This document shows, piece after piece, positions 11,901 to 26,900 of a stretch of DNA of 64,000 nucleotides. The DNA is taken from the NCBI RefSeq assembly GCF_041296385.1, contig NC_091014.1, positions 50,052,078 to 50,116,077 on the forward strand. The letters are read 5' to 3'. Below the pieces are notes generated by a model. The model was not told the DNA's origin and searched no databases. It saw nothing but the letters and a program-made list of their open reading frames with translations. Made by a program: the position numbers and the translations under genes. Source of the DNA: Aphelocoma coerulescens. Its lineage: Eukaryota; Chordata; Aves; Passeriformes; Corvidae. The stretch's first letter is position 1. Each line of letters begins with the position of its first letter.

Positions 11901-14900
11901 GAAACACATGGCAGTGAATTACCTATGTAGGACCACTGAGGAGGGCTGGGTTGAGAGTGGTTTGATCACTTGACATAGCAGTTGGTATCCACTTAGCTGT
12001 CACTATTTCATATTCTTTGTGGACTCTGAATATTAACAGAAAAGACAGTGTCACAGTTAATTGGATCATCTGACTTAATGTCTGTTCATATGCAGGTTTC
12101 CTTTTGTAACTTCTTTGGGTGCCCATTGCCATAGTTGTATGTACTGTGTTTTAATGTGTGTAGGCAACACCTTAGATCATGACATTTGCCTGTTTAAAAA
12201 CATCATGTTTGTGTTCTCTGATAACCTGAACTACAATGGGAAGTTGAAAAAAAGAGGGATGGGACCTAAAACAGGTAGGCTCTTGGGAAACAGAGAAGAC
12301 TATGAGCAATCATCTAAAAGGGGAAAAGGGAGGGATATCAAAAGCATGGATAGAGAAACCATCAAGAGAACAAAGTATAAGCCTGTTGCATACTGGAAAT
12401 AGTTATGTGCAGGGTTTTCTGAACTCATGGTGTCTATGCTTGGATTACTTACACAGCTGAGCCGTTTAAGCTCCGGTACTCTTCAGAGCATACCCGAGGA
12501 GGTGCGTGAGCATGTAAAGCTACTCCTAAATGTAGCCCCAGCAGTCAGACCAGATGCAGATCAAATGACTAAGGTCAGTCCATGGAAAATACAGTAGCCA
12601 TAGGAAAGAGAGAAATTAGTGTTTGGTTTGTAGAGCTATTTTAAAGTGTTTTCTGTTAATCATTTTAGTTGAAATGTTAAATATTTTTTAGCCATTTAGA
12701 TATAATGTTAGTTGATGCCAAAAGTTGTCCTTATCCTGACATTTATTCATATGGAAAAAGTGGGTACTGAGACAGAATTTAGAAAAATTATTCAATGCAA
12801 CACTACTTTATTCCTTTCCATACAGTTGGTAGCTTTTTTATGCTAGGCTTTTATACAGTTCAGTCTTTAAAATTATATTGGAAGGATTTGAAAGTGAGAA
12901 AATTATAAAGGGCAATAAATGTGAGGATTAACTTTTGGCTTATGATTTTTGATGTATTCTTAAATATGCAGAAGAAAAAAGTATATTCAGACATTATTTG
13001 CCATAACAAAGCAAAATTTAATTGCAAGTAGGATATAATGCAAGTTTTAATTTGGCAAACTGTTGCTCCTGAAAGTAGAACTTAAAGCATGGTTCTTCCC
13101 TTGTCTTATGCCCCATTTTCTCCGATCTGATAGCCTTTCAGGTTCCTGCTTATAGATTTGCTTTGCTAAACAATTCTATTCTTTTGCTATGGTGTAAAAA
13201 GATGGTATGCAGAGATAGAAATCAGTGTTTTAACTGTTGAAAGAAATAGTGGGTGGAGGAGGGAGAGGAAACAGGTGATGGTTTTCTCCGCCGATATGCT
13301 GACAGATGGGAGTGAGGGAATTGGCAGATATTTCTCAGGTATCAGCTCAGTTGTCTGAAGGACTACAACAGACAAATCTCTAAGTGGTTGTATTAAGCAC
13401 TATGGTTTTATAAAGATGTTGAGTCTCTTTTACCATATCTACACTGCACACTGAATCATAGGGTAGAGGTATCAGAGCTTCCAGGGTTTTCTGGAGTTTC
13501 CAGGGGTGGGAGCCAGATGTGGATGACACATTACATTACATTAGGTCACTGTAATATAAAATAGCATGGTTATTCCTAGGAGAATATTTATTCAAAGTTT
13601 TTATTTTTCATTACTTTTTTTTGTAAGCAACTTACTGTGTATGAAATGTTTTAGCTTAGATACACATAACATGCATGAGTTTTTGAAAAATGCTAGGAAA
13701 GTTCCATCTTAATAATCAACCTGTATCTGAATATTATACTACTTGATATGTAAAAATTTAATTTTCTAATTGTTAGTTGCAGACATGTCATTGTAAAGGC
13801 TTACTGTAGTGCATTGAAAAGGTAAATAGATGGTAATATTTTGGAATTATCGTAGCAGTGTCAATGTTGTCCCCCTCCAGATGACAACCTTTTAATCTTA
13901 TTTTTAGATACCATTCTTCGATGATGTAGGAGCAATGACGCTTCAGTATTTTGATTCGTTATTTCAAAGGGATAACCTGCAGAAATCACAGTTTTTTAAA
14001 GGACTACCAAAAGTTCTGCCAAAACTACCTAAGGTTTGTCTGAATGATGTCTTGTAACAGCAAGTTTTAAAATATTTGAACATCTGTTAGCGTTTCGACT
14101 CTTGGAATGCTGGACTTTCTGTAGCATTGTACCGTAATAGATTGCCATGAGACTGTCAGAATAGAGTAGGAGGAAATAAAGGGAGATTAGAACATACTTA
14201 TTGTGGAAGTATTCCTCAGCAATCAGTAATATTTTAAATGGAAAATGGCAAATAACCAAATAAGGAACCATCACATTTGTGTGTCCTGTTGTAGTTCATC
14301 TCAGTTTTAAAGGGAGTTGTCTCCTCTCCACTTACAAGGCTTTCCCTGTGTTTCCAGATGCCATCATAGCTCTTTGAAGCCATTTTGCCACCTTTTCTTC
14401 CTATAAGATTGCTTCAAGTTTTTTCATAGCAAGGCAGTACTTTAATGTGGAATAATGCAAAGCTTCCTTCCCTCAGTAGACTCAGTGCTTTCTTGTGCTG
14501 GCAGTGCTCAGAAATCTCAAAAGCAAATGCCTGTCATTACATGTTTCTCCTGTGTAGTGCTAAACACTATGTCTAGACTGGCTCCTTTTGTGGTATAATT
14601 TAATTTACATCAGCTGTAATGCATATGTAATAGACAAATAGTATTAATTTAATACATAATAGAATAACTGAGCTTCTCAACCAGTGCATTAAATTTCTTT
14701 ATTTTTAATTCTGTTTTGCACTACACAGTGCAACATTCAGACTCCATATTTAATACTTCGCTCTTTTAAATTTAGTAATTTTTTCCTTTGATCAGAAATG
14801 GTGGCTGCTTTGAATTTGGAAATAGGTGGCATGTATTTCACCTAACTTTAGACAGCCAGTGATTGACCTAATCATCTATAGGGCATTCTTTCTATTTTTT

Positions 14901-17900
14901 TTCCTGTCCTGAAAGTATATTTTATAAGGGAAGTGACTCTACCTTTGAACCATATATTTCTGTTTATTGGCTTCAAAAGCGTCAAAGGATGTCTAATTCT
15001 ACAGTAGACATCCACAGTTTAAATATCTTTTTCATCAGCAGAATCCTTTTTTAGGGAATGTACCTGGAGCTTTACAGGGAGGTATAGTAGGATTATGTGT
15101 TTGTTCAGTGAATGATGGGGTAGAGAAAAAAATTACTATTTTGGAGGTTTATAGGGTCTTTTTAAGGGTCTTGTTAGGGTCTTTTCAAAGAAAGCATATA
15201 GAGCAAGGTTTTTGTAACTTGTGTGTGGCCGAAAGTCCTATTTTCTGTACAGTTAGTTGCTTTTTGTTGATCTTCACAGTTGTTAACATCTTCATTTATG
15301 TTTTGAGTGCAAACAGAAAAGTAAGCAGAGTAGCACAGTGTAAATTAGCTACAGTGCAACTAAGAGATCAAAACTGAAAATTATCTGTCTGCTTTTTTGT
15401 AAATATCAGGCTAATACAAAAGCTGCTGAACTGGCACAATGATAACTTACTGCAGTGCAGTACATGATTCATACTTGTTTTCTTTTTTTTTCTTGTAGCG
15501 CGTTATAATTCAGCGAATTTTGCCTTGCTTGACTTCTGAATTTGTGAATCCTGATATGGTACCCTTTGTCCTGCCTAATGTTCTCCTAATTGCTGAGGAA
15601 TGCACCAAAGAAGAATATATCAAGCTCATTCTGCCTGATCTTGGGCCTGTTTTTAAGCAGCAAGAACCAATCCAGGTATGTTAATATTACTCATATTACA
15701 ATTTTTCTGTTTGGTATTTTTTTTCCCTGAAAAAATGACTAGTTGTTCTATTTCCCTTTTCCAGTTTCACACACGTTGCCCAACCTGCTCTCTAGTTGTC
15801 CAGACAGTCAGTCTTGATTAACAGATTCTTCCAGGAAATTCAAAAAGCCTCTACCTCTGCTTCTTTAGATGGGTTTTCTGAGGGTATATTGCATTTATAG
15901 ATGAGATGAGATTTGCAAAAAAAGTTTAATTTACCCACTTGGTTTTGGTTGATTGTAGAAAATATATTTGTAGGCATTTCAACACTTACCTGGGCAATTT
16001 GAGCAGGGTTGTACAGTACAATGTTTGCATATATTCTACCAGAAGATGAACCTGGGGTTTTTTGATTTGTTTTTTTTTTTCTTGTTATCCAGATTGGTGA
16101 CATTGAGGTCATGGGGCAGAAAAACTGTAGTTTTGACACACTCTTCGAAGTGCTATTTATTTATAATAAGAGTAGCACTTATTTGAGGACTGTGCAAAAA
16201 TTTGTGACATTTGTTTAACTTTTAATTTGACAAATGTAATGTGTAAGTAAGATACGCTGTTTTTCCTGCTGTTTAAATGTATAGAAGTATTAAGACATAA
16301 TTGTTACTGTAAAGGAGCAAAAATTTGCATCCTTTTGTCATCACCATTTGCATGATGATTCCTGGGAAATCTGTCACAAAGTGAGGCAGGGAAGGCAACA
16401 ACTGTATAACTGAGAATACCTCAGGAAATTTGAACTGTTTATGCTGTTAATGCTGTTTATACTTGGTACACTGAAGCTTTATGTTGGCTTTGTTCTCTTG
16501 AAAAAAGTCAGTGTTTAACTAACCAAAAGCCAGTGAACCATCTCATTTGTGCTGTGTCATCCTAAAAGGTAACACTGTGTTTTGCCACCTTTAATATTAG
16601 CTTTGTGACACAATCCTTGCTGCAAAGAGTTTGTAGCAAAGTTACAACTGGAGCATAATGGACACAAAAGCTGGTTTATGTCTTGAGAAATGGGGGAAGC
16701 AAAATTCAAACTTGGAGTCATCTCATAAAGACGGAGCTTTGCAAAATTTTTCTGTGACTGTCTAGACCCTATTAAATTCTTATGCTGGTATTTTTAGTGC
16801 AAAGTGCTACATGGCTTATTCAACTGTTATTTCTGTGGTCTTTTTCGTATGGCAGAGTTTAGGTAATATAGATCATATTTTCAAAGTTAATATATCAGGA
16901 ATTCTGGACAAAAATACAAAGGTTCAGAGTGCTTGACGATGGAATTCCAGATCTGACTATCTTTGTACAAGACAGAAAATGTCTGGCTTCTGTGTGTTTG
17001 TAATTCCTGGAAGGGACATTCAGGGAAGATGCCAGTGTTTCTTCAAAACACTCTTTCTATACGTTACAGATTTGTATGATGGGCCTGGTGCTTGACTTTA
17101 GTAGGATATTTAAATTAGGAAATGGATGTGTCATAGGAAATCTGCTCTAATTCAATATGAAGAAGTTGTTAGCTAGTGTTCACAATGTCTTTTTGTGAGG
17201 GAATTCATAATATGAAAAAGGCATATTTAGTTAAATTTACTCTTGGGGTTAGTGTGGAGTCTTGTGTGCTGTAGATTAACATCCTAGCTTACTCTGACGT
17301 AGCTTCCCAGACAAACCCTTAATTTATATCCACAGGATTCCATAGAGAGTTAGTGTAGGAAGTGCTGTAAATTCATTTTCTGATTCACTACACAGAAGTG
17401 TACCCTGACAAGTACTGGGCTCTGCATTAATGAATGCAGTAATGAGTGAAGCATTATTACTTAGAGTGCAGCTGCTGTTAATTGCTTATTAGATGGCCTG
17501 TGTGAATCTGTGACTGTACCATCTTAGTTTTTACCTAAATAGATAAAAGGTATCAAGTATTATCCTAGAAGCTTGAAATAAAAAGTGTTCTTTGGAACAG
17601 CGTGTACTATGTTGTAGTTAAACACAGGTAAAGAGAGATCAGAAATTATACAGCTTTATCTTAGTTAAAAAGCATTGCTAGCCAGTGTAAGGAGCTGAAC
17701 TGCTTCTGTGAAATCTAAATTATTATATAGTACTTGGTTCTTACTTTAAAGGAGATTTTCTAGTTGTTAAATAACAGGTTTCATTTATGTTCATTTCAAA
17801 TTTGCAAAAACAATCCAATGATATTTCTCCAAAACTATAGATTTAACTATCATAGAAACTGTAATTCCACAATACTATAGGGTTGTTAGAGAAGAACATG

Positions 17901-20900
17901 TGTTAAGAGCACGTGTAGATTTCAAAAAGTCAAGTTTAGGGCAAACAAAGATTATATATTGAGGAAAACTATAAAATCTTATCTTTAAAACTGGTCTCAT
18001 CCATCTCACTCTGATTGTCCCAAATAGGGGGATATTGCATCAGAATCAATGTTCATGGAATGAAAGAAAGAAAGAAAGAATGAAAGAATGAATGAATGAA
18101 TGAAATTTTGTGTGTGTGTGCAGTTTGGAAAATAATAGATATCCAGTAAGAAAACAGTTATAAGCTGGAGTGTGAAAATCTGTTTTTCTTCTCTGTAAAG
18201 GAAAACAAATAAAAGGGGGGAATTTGTAATGTGGTCTTGGTACATTTCAATTTCTACACTTTGATGCTTCTTTTTATTTGACATGCAAGCACTGATTGCC
18301 ATGTATTTTTAGACAAAAATTTAAATCTTCCTATAAAATACTTGGCTTTTTGTTATTAATATGATAGTTTATCCACCTAGTTTAACCTATTTTCTAAAAG
18401 GAGTCTTGATATCAATGGATGCAAGGTGTTTTTTGTCCATCTAGTAGCTGTAATATTCTTTTTGTTATGTCCCTGTTTTGATTTTAGACACATGGAATAC
18501 AGCTTGTATGTGTGGAGTTTTGATCAAGTGCTTTGAGGACAGAATTTGAGTGGTAGTTTTTTTAAAGTTTAGCTTTTTCAGTAGTGATGTGTGTATAAAG
18601 ATTTTCTGTGGGTGTATTTTAACAAACTACCATAAATAGAAACAAGAACTATTTACAAGTTCTTGTAAATAGAAACAAGAACTCCTTACTGAGCCATTAT
18701 GATTTGTTATTTCAGAAGAGTCAGTCTAGAACACGTGTATTTTGTTTGATTTGTATTTGCTGTTTTTAAAATGCAATAACATGTTGAAGTTTTTTTTGTC
18801 TTCCATGCCTTCAGGCAAGCAACATGGTAAGTGATCACATTTACTGAGTTATAAGAAAACTTCTGAAGTTTTTTTTATATGATGCAACATATTTTAAATT
18901 GGAAATATATGCTTTGCAGTTAAAACTTTTGGCTTCTGAATTGTCCTTCTTTTAATAGATATTGTTAATCTTCCTGCAAAAAATGGACTTGCTTCTAACC
19001 AAAACTCCACCAGATGAAATAAAGAACAGCGTTCTACCAATGGTTTATAGAGCCTTGGAAGCACCTTCAATTCAGATCCAGGTACAGTAGTTGCAGCCTT
19101 TATTTATAACTTCTTTTTTCCTCTTTCAGCTGGTGTGCCAACTTTTTGTGTACTCCTGTGTTTGTTTACTTGGAAAAAAAAAAGATAAAGCTGTATAATA
19201 TGTCTGAATGTTGAAAGAGATGAATGCTTCATTAAAGAACATTTGTTTCTGGTACAGTAAAATTTAGTTCCCTTATTTTCCAGGAGGATAACCACTTGAC
19301 TGTTGTTTTAATGCTCTTATCTTAAATTCTTACTAGCCACCCTAGCAGAAAGTAGGATATGCATTTATATTTCACTGCCTGTGCAGCAGAAACTATGTAG
19401 GCATGCATGCTCGCACCAGTCAGTGAGAGGTGGTTTATTCTGAACTCCTACTGGTAAGAACATCTGTGCTGACAGTTACCTCAGGAGACCTGATGTGCTG
19501 TAAAATCATATCAATGTATCTTCTGGTGACATTTTTATGTATTCATATTTTATTTTTTTCTCCTGATGCTTTCTCTACCTTTCTAAAGTTCTTCTGGGGA
19601 TCTTTTTAATCATTCAACTGCAATTAACTTCTAAAAACATTTAAGAGTGGGAGATAAAGAAACAAAATATTTCTTAAAGGTGGTTTTGGATAATCAGATG
19701 TGACTTCTGCCTTTGCAAAGCCTTTGTAATATTAGGGAGAAAGGTTTTTGTTTCTAAGTACCTGGCATGAGTTTTTTTCTGCATCAGTACTTTGGTTACT
19801 GAGGTGTTTACTCACAACATATACTTAGTATTACTGTCTCTTATTTTTGAGATTGGGCTGAAATTGTGTGTTTATTTTTTCTCTGTTGCTTACGTATGGT
19901 TAATCTTGATGTGATATTTTATCTCTCAGTCATTGTACTGCAGTGTTATTGATGATACTGTTTGAAATTTTCTTGATTTATGTAGGAGATTGATAGCTTG
20001 ATGTAGTAAAAGCTGGTTTTTATATAAAGGTGTCTCATGAAAATGCAGGATATTCTTGCTGTTTAAATATTATGAATTTATGAATGCTCTTTTTTCTAAA
20101 ATCCATTTTTGAAGGTTCTGTATACATACCATGATACTTTATTATTCTAGCTATTTTTAAGTGAGTCTGATAGATTATGGTCAGCTTAGTTGAACATATT
20201 TCCTTAAATATTTCCTTAAAAGGAAAGTTTAAGAAGACATTTCAAGCTAACTGATACTGAGTTATATTAGTACTAATTTTATTATAAATATGCATGTTTC
20301 TTTTTAAACTTATGTGGATTTTTTTTTTTGTAGGAGCTTTGCCTAAACATAATTCCCACATTTGCCAATTTAATAGATTACCCATCAATGAAAAATTCAT
20401 TAATTCCAAGAATTAAGAATGCATGTTTGCAAACTTCTTCTCTTGCTGTGAGTATCATAGTAATGTTCTCTAGTCTTCAGAAAATGTTGTAACCTTTAAT
20501 TACTTTGGGTTTACCATGTCGCATCTTTAAAGAAAAGCCTATCAATGTGTTCTGATTTCTTACTGAAATTTTTTTAAATGCTTCTTACAAGTGCCAAAGC
20601 ACCATTTGCTTCTTTAACAATTTTTTAAGTTGTTAACAACTTAACTGTGTTAATAATACTGTAAAAATCACTGAGCTGGGTTCCAGAGTAATGCTCATTG
20701 ACAGTGTTTGTCATGCAGAAAAGCCAAGTTTTTGTGAGCATAAAAACAAGTGTTTTTCTTTCATGATACAAAAGCATTTCTTAACTTGTCTTGAATTTTT
20801 CAGTACAAAGGTTTTCTTACGAGTTTTGTAAAGTTGTTGGGTTTTTTTTTCTATAAATAAAGAGTTTGTTTCATTCTTATCATACTTCACAGGTCCGGGT

Positions 20901-23900
20901 AAACTCACTAGTGTGCTTGGGCAAGATTTTGGAGTACTTGGATAAATGGTTTGTGCTTGATGATATTTTACCTTTTCTTCAACAAATTCCATCAAAGGAA
21001 CCTGCGGTGCTCATGGGAATTTTAGGTAACTGATATTTCCAACTTTCTCTTTTGTGGTTTGATATTGTAAATCTGAAAGCTTTCTGTGTTATCATTGAAC
21101 ATGTTTACATAGTATATCCCTAAAATGAATTTTAAAAACTTCCTATTTCTGGTTCTAGAGTTATGTCCCTGTTCAGTTACCTTATATATGACATCTGAGC
21201 ATTAGTACATATATTTTTAGTCTTCAGGGCCCAGTGCAGTTTTGAGTACTCATTGCAGTTCTTGGGCTGTGACACTTATGTGAACTGCATGCTCCTCACA
21301 GTCAGAGAGGCAGTTTTCTTCAGAAGAGTATCTGAACTGTCTTTCAGATGCTGAGCTCCTGGCTGGAGCTTTTGAGATGTTACTGTTGCCTTCTTCTTCC
21401 ACTCTTGATGGCAGATGCTATAAGTGATGGTGTACAAATCTACTGTTCTTTACTGCAGGTTTTGTTAGACTCATTTTGTTGGACGTTTAGGCACACAGTG
21501 GTGCCTGTGCACAGAAATGGAACACAGTCTGGGTGAGGTCTCACAAAATGACTAACAAAACCTAATGGCTTGGTAATTCTGGAATGGGAGACCTCACTCC
21601 TACTTGAGCTTTCCTACTGCCACTTGGTGCTTGCCTATCTCAGGGTGTGTGAGTTTAGCAAATTGAATGGACTTAAGGAGTCCAGATGACCAGAGCCACT
21701 GCCAAGAAGGAGGAGGTGTGACTGCTTGGCCAAGTCTGGAAGACAGTGACCATTTCTCTTGCTGACACCAAAGTGGTGTAGACCAACTGTAACAGCTGAG
21801 CTGCACTGCCAATAACCCTCATTAAACACTGTACTAATACGTGATAGCAGCATTATTTTTATTTGCTCAAAAGCAGCAAGAAGGCATCTTACCTGTACTG
21901 ATTTAAAGCTGCCTGTTTCCCTTAATCCTTGCAGCTTCAACTTATATTTGCTATCTAAGAATAAGGGACACTATTTTTTTGCTTTAGTTGTGTTAATCCT
22001 GAATTCTACTCAGACACAGTGAGTAAGTGAATCCTAGGTTGGAAATGATGGGCTGAAACAGTTTTATATACTCAGGCTCTCCCTTCTTCCAGAATCGTAA
22101 TACCATCCTTTATCTTCTTTGTCTTGGTAACTACCATAGAGGAAAGCTGCTGTGTCTTTTATGCTCATATGTTCAGTGTTTGCCACCAGAGCTGGACTAT
22201 TTAAGCAGAGCACTCTTCCTGTTAGAAACACTACAGAGCGTGTGAGCTTAACGCTGGGTCTCTCATGCCTGTCAGGATTCTTTTTTCAGTGACCTTAAAA
22301 CAGATAAAGACTATGCATGAGTTCTGATCCTACGTGTAACCCAGTCCCAACCTTCTAGGTAACAGTGTTTGTAAATGAGAGCAGGATGACAGTTAATCCT
22401 AGCTACTTGTAGTGTGCCAGGAGAGAACACATCCTTAGTTAATGCAGCTTGATTTCTCAAGTGGCGGTGTGTCAGTTTGTGGTAACTCACTTGCACATGA
22501 TCTATCAAAGATGTATATTCTCAGATAATTGGCCAGAACAATAGATTGACTAATACCAGGTTTCACAACTGCAAAAATATGACTTTGGACATCCTCTTGT
22601 TCTGAACTGTAGCAAAGCCTCTTGCTGTTTGTTGTGGATCAGTACTTAGCCTTTCTGATTCTCTTGGTCATGTTTGTCCCTGCTTGCACACAAACACAGT
22701 GATTGTTCAGATGATCAATACATATATGAGTGTGGTACTTTGGGTTTGTTCACACTGTTTACTAAACTTAACAATTTTTGCTATTTTGATGTTATGTGAT
22801 AGGTATTTACAAATGTACATTTACTCACAAGAAGTTGGGAATTACCAAAGAACAGCTTGCAGGAAAAGTATTGCCCCATCTGATTCCTCTTAGTATTGAG
22901 AACAATCTTAATCTCAATCAGGTAGGAACATGACTGTTTTTCATGCTTTTACTTGACAGTTATCACAGAATAAATTTAAACTGTTGTTATAAAAAATTCG
23001 TACATTACTGCATGTCTCTGTCTGTTGTAAAAACAAGCCCACTACAGTACTGTTTGTTTTTACAGCAGACACAGACATACCAAAACCCTTCCCAGCTTTA
23101 CTGTACTTGTGTGTTTGAAGCTTGTTATTTTTCAGTGTATTTACGTGATCTGGTGTAAAATTTAAAAATGAATAGTCACCTTCCAAATATCCTGCAAAAG
23201 CAGTTAGCTACTGACATAATAAGTATTCAAATAAAATGCTGTATTTCTATGAAATATTGGAAAAAGGAATAGTAGGTTGGTTTGTTTGTTTGAAAATGAA
23301 TCTGGTAATACTCATATGTGGGGGGTTTGTCTGCATTGCCCCATTTCAATTTTTTTTCAGTGGCCTGTATTTTTCCCTGTTTCAGTGTGTACTCTACTTA
23401 TAGTTTTGTATCTAATGCACGATAATGAAGGTCAATTATAAGTTATTTAAAAATCTGCACTTTATCTGACATTATGTACTGTAGGTTTATGAGGTATTAC
23501 CTGCTAAGTTACACGTATCTGAATTCCATCGCTACAAAACCCAAACTTCTTACATCTTTCTTTTCCAGTTCAATTCTTTCATTTGTGTTATAAGAGATAT
23601 GCTCAACAGATTGGAAGCAGAGCATAAAACGAAACTTGAGCAACTTCATGTCATGCAAGAGCAACAGAAGTAAGTGTTAATGTTTTATTTTGGAGAAGTA
23701 GTAATTTTTTGGCAAATGTTAGAAAACTCTAGCCATAGCATTAAAAAAACTAGGTTATTCTAAGTTCAGTAGTTGAGAATTACCTCAAATAAGCACAGTT
23801 GTCAGAAGATTTGCTTCTATGTGCTAAATTGCTTTCCTGTAGTTGCTGAGAAATAATACATACCAGAGAAACATAAACATTGCAGCCTTTTAGAAGGCTG

Positions 23901-26900
23901 TGATTTTTAAAAAAAAATTTTTATTTGGAGCTATTTTATGGAGTTTGATATGAGGTGAGATTTCTGAGGCAAAATAATTTGGGATATCTGAAATCTGGGT
24001 CACCCTGCTCAAAGGGAGAAACAAAGACCATGAGAAATGATTAGGAGGTGTTTACTATTTCTCATAGGAACATTTGCCAGTCTCCTGAAGGCATTATATA
24101 AAAGTGGTGGTGCTCTCCTAATGCAATTTTTTGGTATTATTTAAATGCAGAAGAATGATCTGCATTGTTAGATCAGTGCTGTGGATGTGATTACAAAGTT
24201 GTCTTTTTGTAATACACTCTGCACTATGTAGATCCTTGGACATAGCCAACCAAATGAGTGTCTCTGAAGAGGCAAGATCTAGCAGTACAGGCAATCAGGT
24301 AAGCAGTAATATGTAACTTACACATAGAGCATCGAAATTTAAAATTATCTAGTTGATATTTACAAAGCCTTAAATTACAGTATTTCAAGTAATGAAAGTT
24401 TTTTTTCTTTGACGTTAAACAGATTGACAAGGTATTTAATAATGGAACTGACCTTCTAACTAGTGGATCTGATGGTAAAGAGAATGAGATTTCGTCAATA
24501 CAGAGAAAGGTGTGCTTTATTTTGTAATTCTTTTTTGTCTATCTGTCTAATACAAAGTTGTATCAGATAGGGTTGCATAAAAACAATGCATGTAAATATG
24601 TACCATATTTAAAGCTTTAGTAAAAAAACTAACTGCTTTTATATAGCACACCACTACACATAGTCATGTGAGAAGGTCCATGAAAAACGTTCAAATCATA
24701 TCCTTTGATTTCCATGTGAGCCTTTTCTTGAAAATAGCTTTGTACATAGTAGGCAGCAATTAGGATTATAAATTTGTGGTCATTTTCTTTCTCCTTAATT
24801 ATAGATTTAAATGAAACTAAAACTTCCCCACTGGATTTATTGGAAAACAAAATAGGGGTCCTTATTATAGAATTACAAAGAGAAATGAAGATAAAATGTA
24901 GAATTTTAAGTTGTAACACAGACTAACTTTTCCTGTACCTTTCAAAGTTAAGTGAAAACAGTCAGTTTGGGGTTAAATACAAGAAGCAAAGGAAAAACAC
25001 AGCATAATATAGAATACAAGCTTTAACTATTGTGAAATTATTTCCATGCTAATAATTGTGGAAATGGCTCCCCAGAATCTACATATTTTATCATTTCTCT
25101 TTCTAGTTATCTGAATCCTCTCACTAATTTTAGACTGAGGGGGAATGATTAAATTATTTTATCCTTCATTATTATCAAAAATAGAGTTAAAATCCTCAAA
25201 AGACTCTTGAGCAGTTTTAAATTTAAATTCCCTTTTCAGCTCCATGGTCAATTGCATTTCTGTATCAAGTTAGTAACCATATAAAAACAAAAACTGGGAA
25301 GAATGCTTTTTCTTATTCCCAATATTAAGGAAACAACACTAAAGTGGTTTTGTTGATATATCTCTTCTATTTGAGATCTGCCCAAATTTCTCATTATGCT
25401 GCTTTTAGTATTGTATATATTTGCTTTAAGTACTTTCTAGCAATATGGTAAATATTATAATAGATTTTGCTTATTGGCTTTCTCTTTTGTGTAAATAATT
25501 GTATTGTTCACCACATATTACTGAAACGAGAGTGCTATTATGAAATAAAAATATGAATGTACATAATACGTATGAAAGAATAACCATTTTGTGCAACTTA
25601 TTATCTCTATTTTTCCTTTTAAAGGCCTCACTTACACTGGAAGAGAAGCAAAAGTTAGCTAAAGAACAAGAACAGGCACAGAAACTGAAAAGCCAGCAAC
25701 CTCTTAAGCCCCAAACAACTACAGTAACCCCTCCAGTGAAGCAGGTGAGAGAGAACAAACAACTGCACTGTTTCCATTGGAACTCTGATGCTTTTTCAAG
25801 GGCTATATGCATTTAGCGTTTTTTCCTCCTGTGAGTCACTTCTGTTTTCTCTGGTGGTACAATGGCACAGCTGAGAAAAGCTAAATGAAATTTTCATGTG
25901 CCATCCATTTGCATCATTAGCACTATTCCCCACTTCTTAAATTCCTAGAGTTTCCAAGGGTGTCATTATTAGCAGAAGGTTATTGTTCTAGATAAGGAAA
26001 GGACATATTAAGAAAGGTTTTTCTCTGAAGAGTTTATTAAGTAAATAAATGAAGAATTTGGGGATAGGAATGGGGCATTTAAGCAAATAGTCACAGTAGT
26101 ACTTTTTGTGTAGTCTTAGATGTCAAATTAAAACTGCGTAACAATTAGTTCTAAGTAGCAAAGCACAAAAATAATCCAATTTCTCTTGTGTATTATTACA
26201 TTTCATGCCCAATTCCATGCAGTGAATTGTAATTTCTGAAAACTTAATGCCAGGTCTGCAGGGGTAATGATAAAATACTGTTACTAGAATGTCTTTACAG
26301 GAAAAACATTTAACTGCATTTTATGTGTTTTGCAGACAAAAGACTTGACAGATACCTTGATAGATAATATGTCATCTTTAACTAGCCGTCCTATCAACCA
26401 AGCTCAAGTTGCATCTTCAAACAGCTTCTCTTCTGTTCCTTCTATGGGTGTTGGGATGGGGTTTTCATCACCCATTGACAACACAAAGCGAAATATGACA
26501 AACGGACTAAACACAAGTATGGGGTTTCAGACTGCCGGATTCACTATGGGAGCAGGTCTTGCCACTCAGAATTTCTTCAGTGGTCCAAGCGCAGGAGCAA
26601 CCAAGATGAACATTGTACCACCTGCCAATATGCCAAATTACAGTCCTATGAATGCTGCATCTGCAGTCTCTCCACTGACACAACAAAACAGACCCCCAGA
26701 TATGTCTGCTTTAGATAATCTTTTTGGTCCTCAAAAACCCAAAGTTAGCATGAAGCAGTTGGCTCAGCAGAAATCAAGCCAGTGGGTTAATCAGTTTGTG
26801 CCACCTCCAGGGTCCCCGAACACGAGCAATACAGCCTTGGGACCTCAGATGAACATGATAGGACAGCCGGGCTTTGGCATACAGGGTAATCCTTTCTTTT

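Larger units (their letters stand above)
9956..13907 (+). other. SCYL2 introns between window exons 2 and 6
   Basis: Four introns (9956-10595, 10746-11369, 11592-12456, 12574-13907). All are AT-rich, and I see no repeat or exon that I can name. Confidence 0.6.
15676..18814 (+). other. SCYL2 intron before the microexon
   Basis: A 3.1-kb AT-rich intron with a tetranucleotide microsatellite at 18061-18120 and a repeat/hairpin at 18634-18683, about 130 nt before the 12-nt microexon. Confidence 0.65.
19082..25624 (+). other. SCYL2 introns between window exons 9 and 16
   Basis: The larger introns are 19082-20333, 21026-22802 and 24510-25624. All are AT-rich with no mobile element that I can name. 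A tandem 'tatttccttaaa' pair sits near 20200, and T-rich tracts precede several acceptors. Confidence 0.6.

Noticed and set aside
25471..25812. 113-codon minus-strand open frame over SCYL2 window exon 16
   Set aside because: Antisense shadow of a conserved coding exon and flanking intron.
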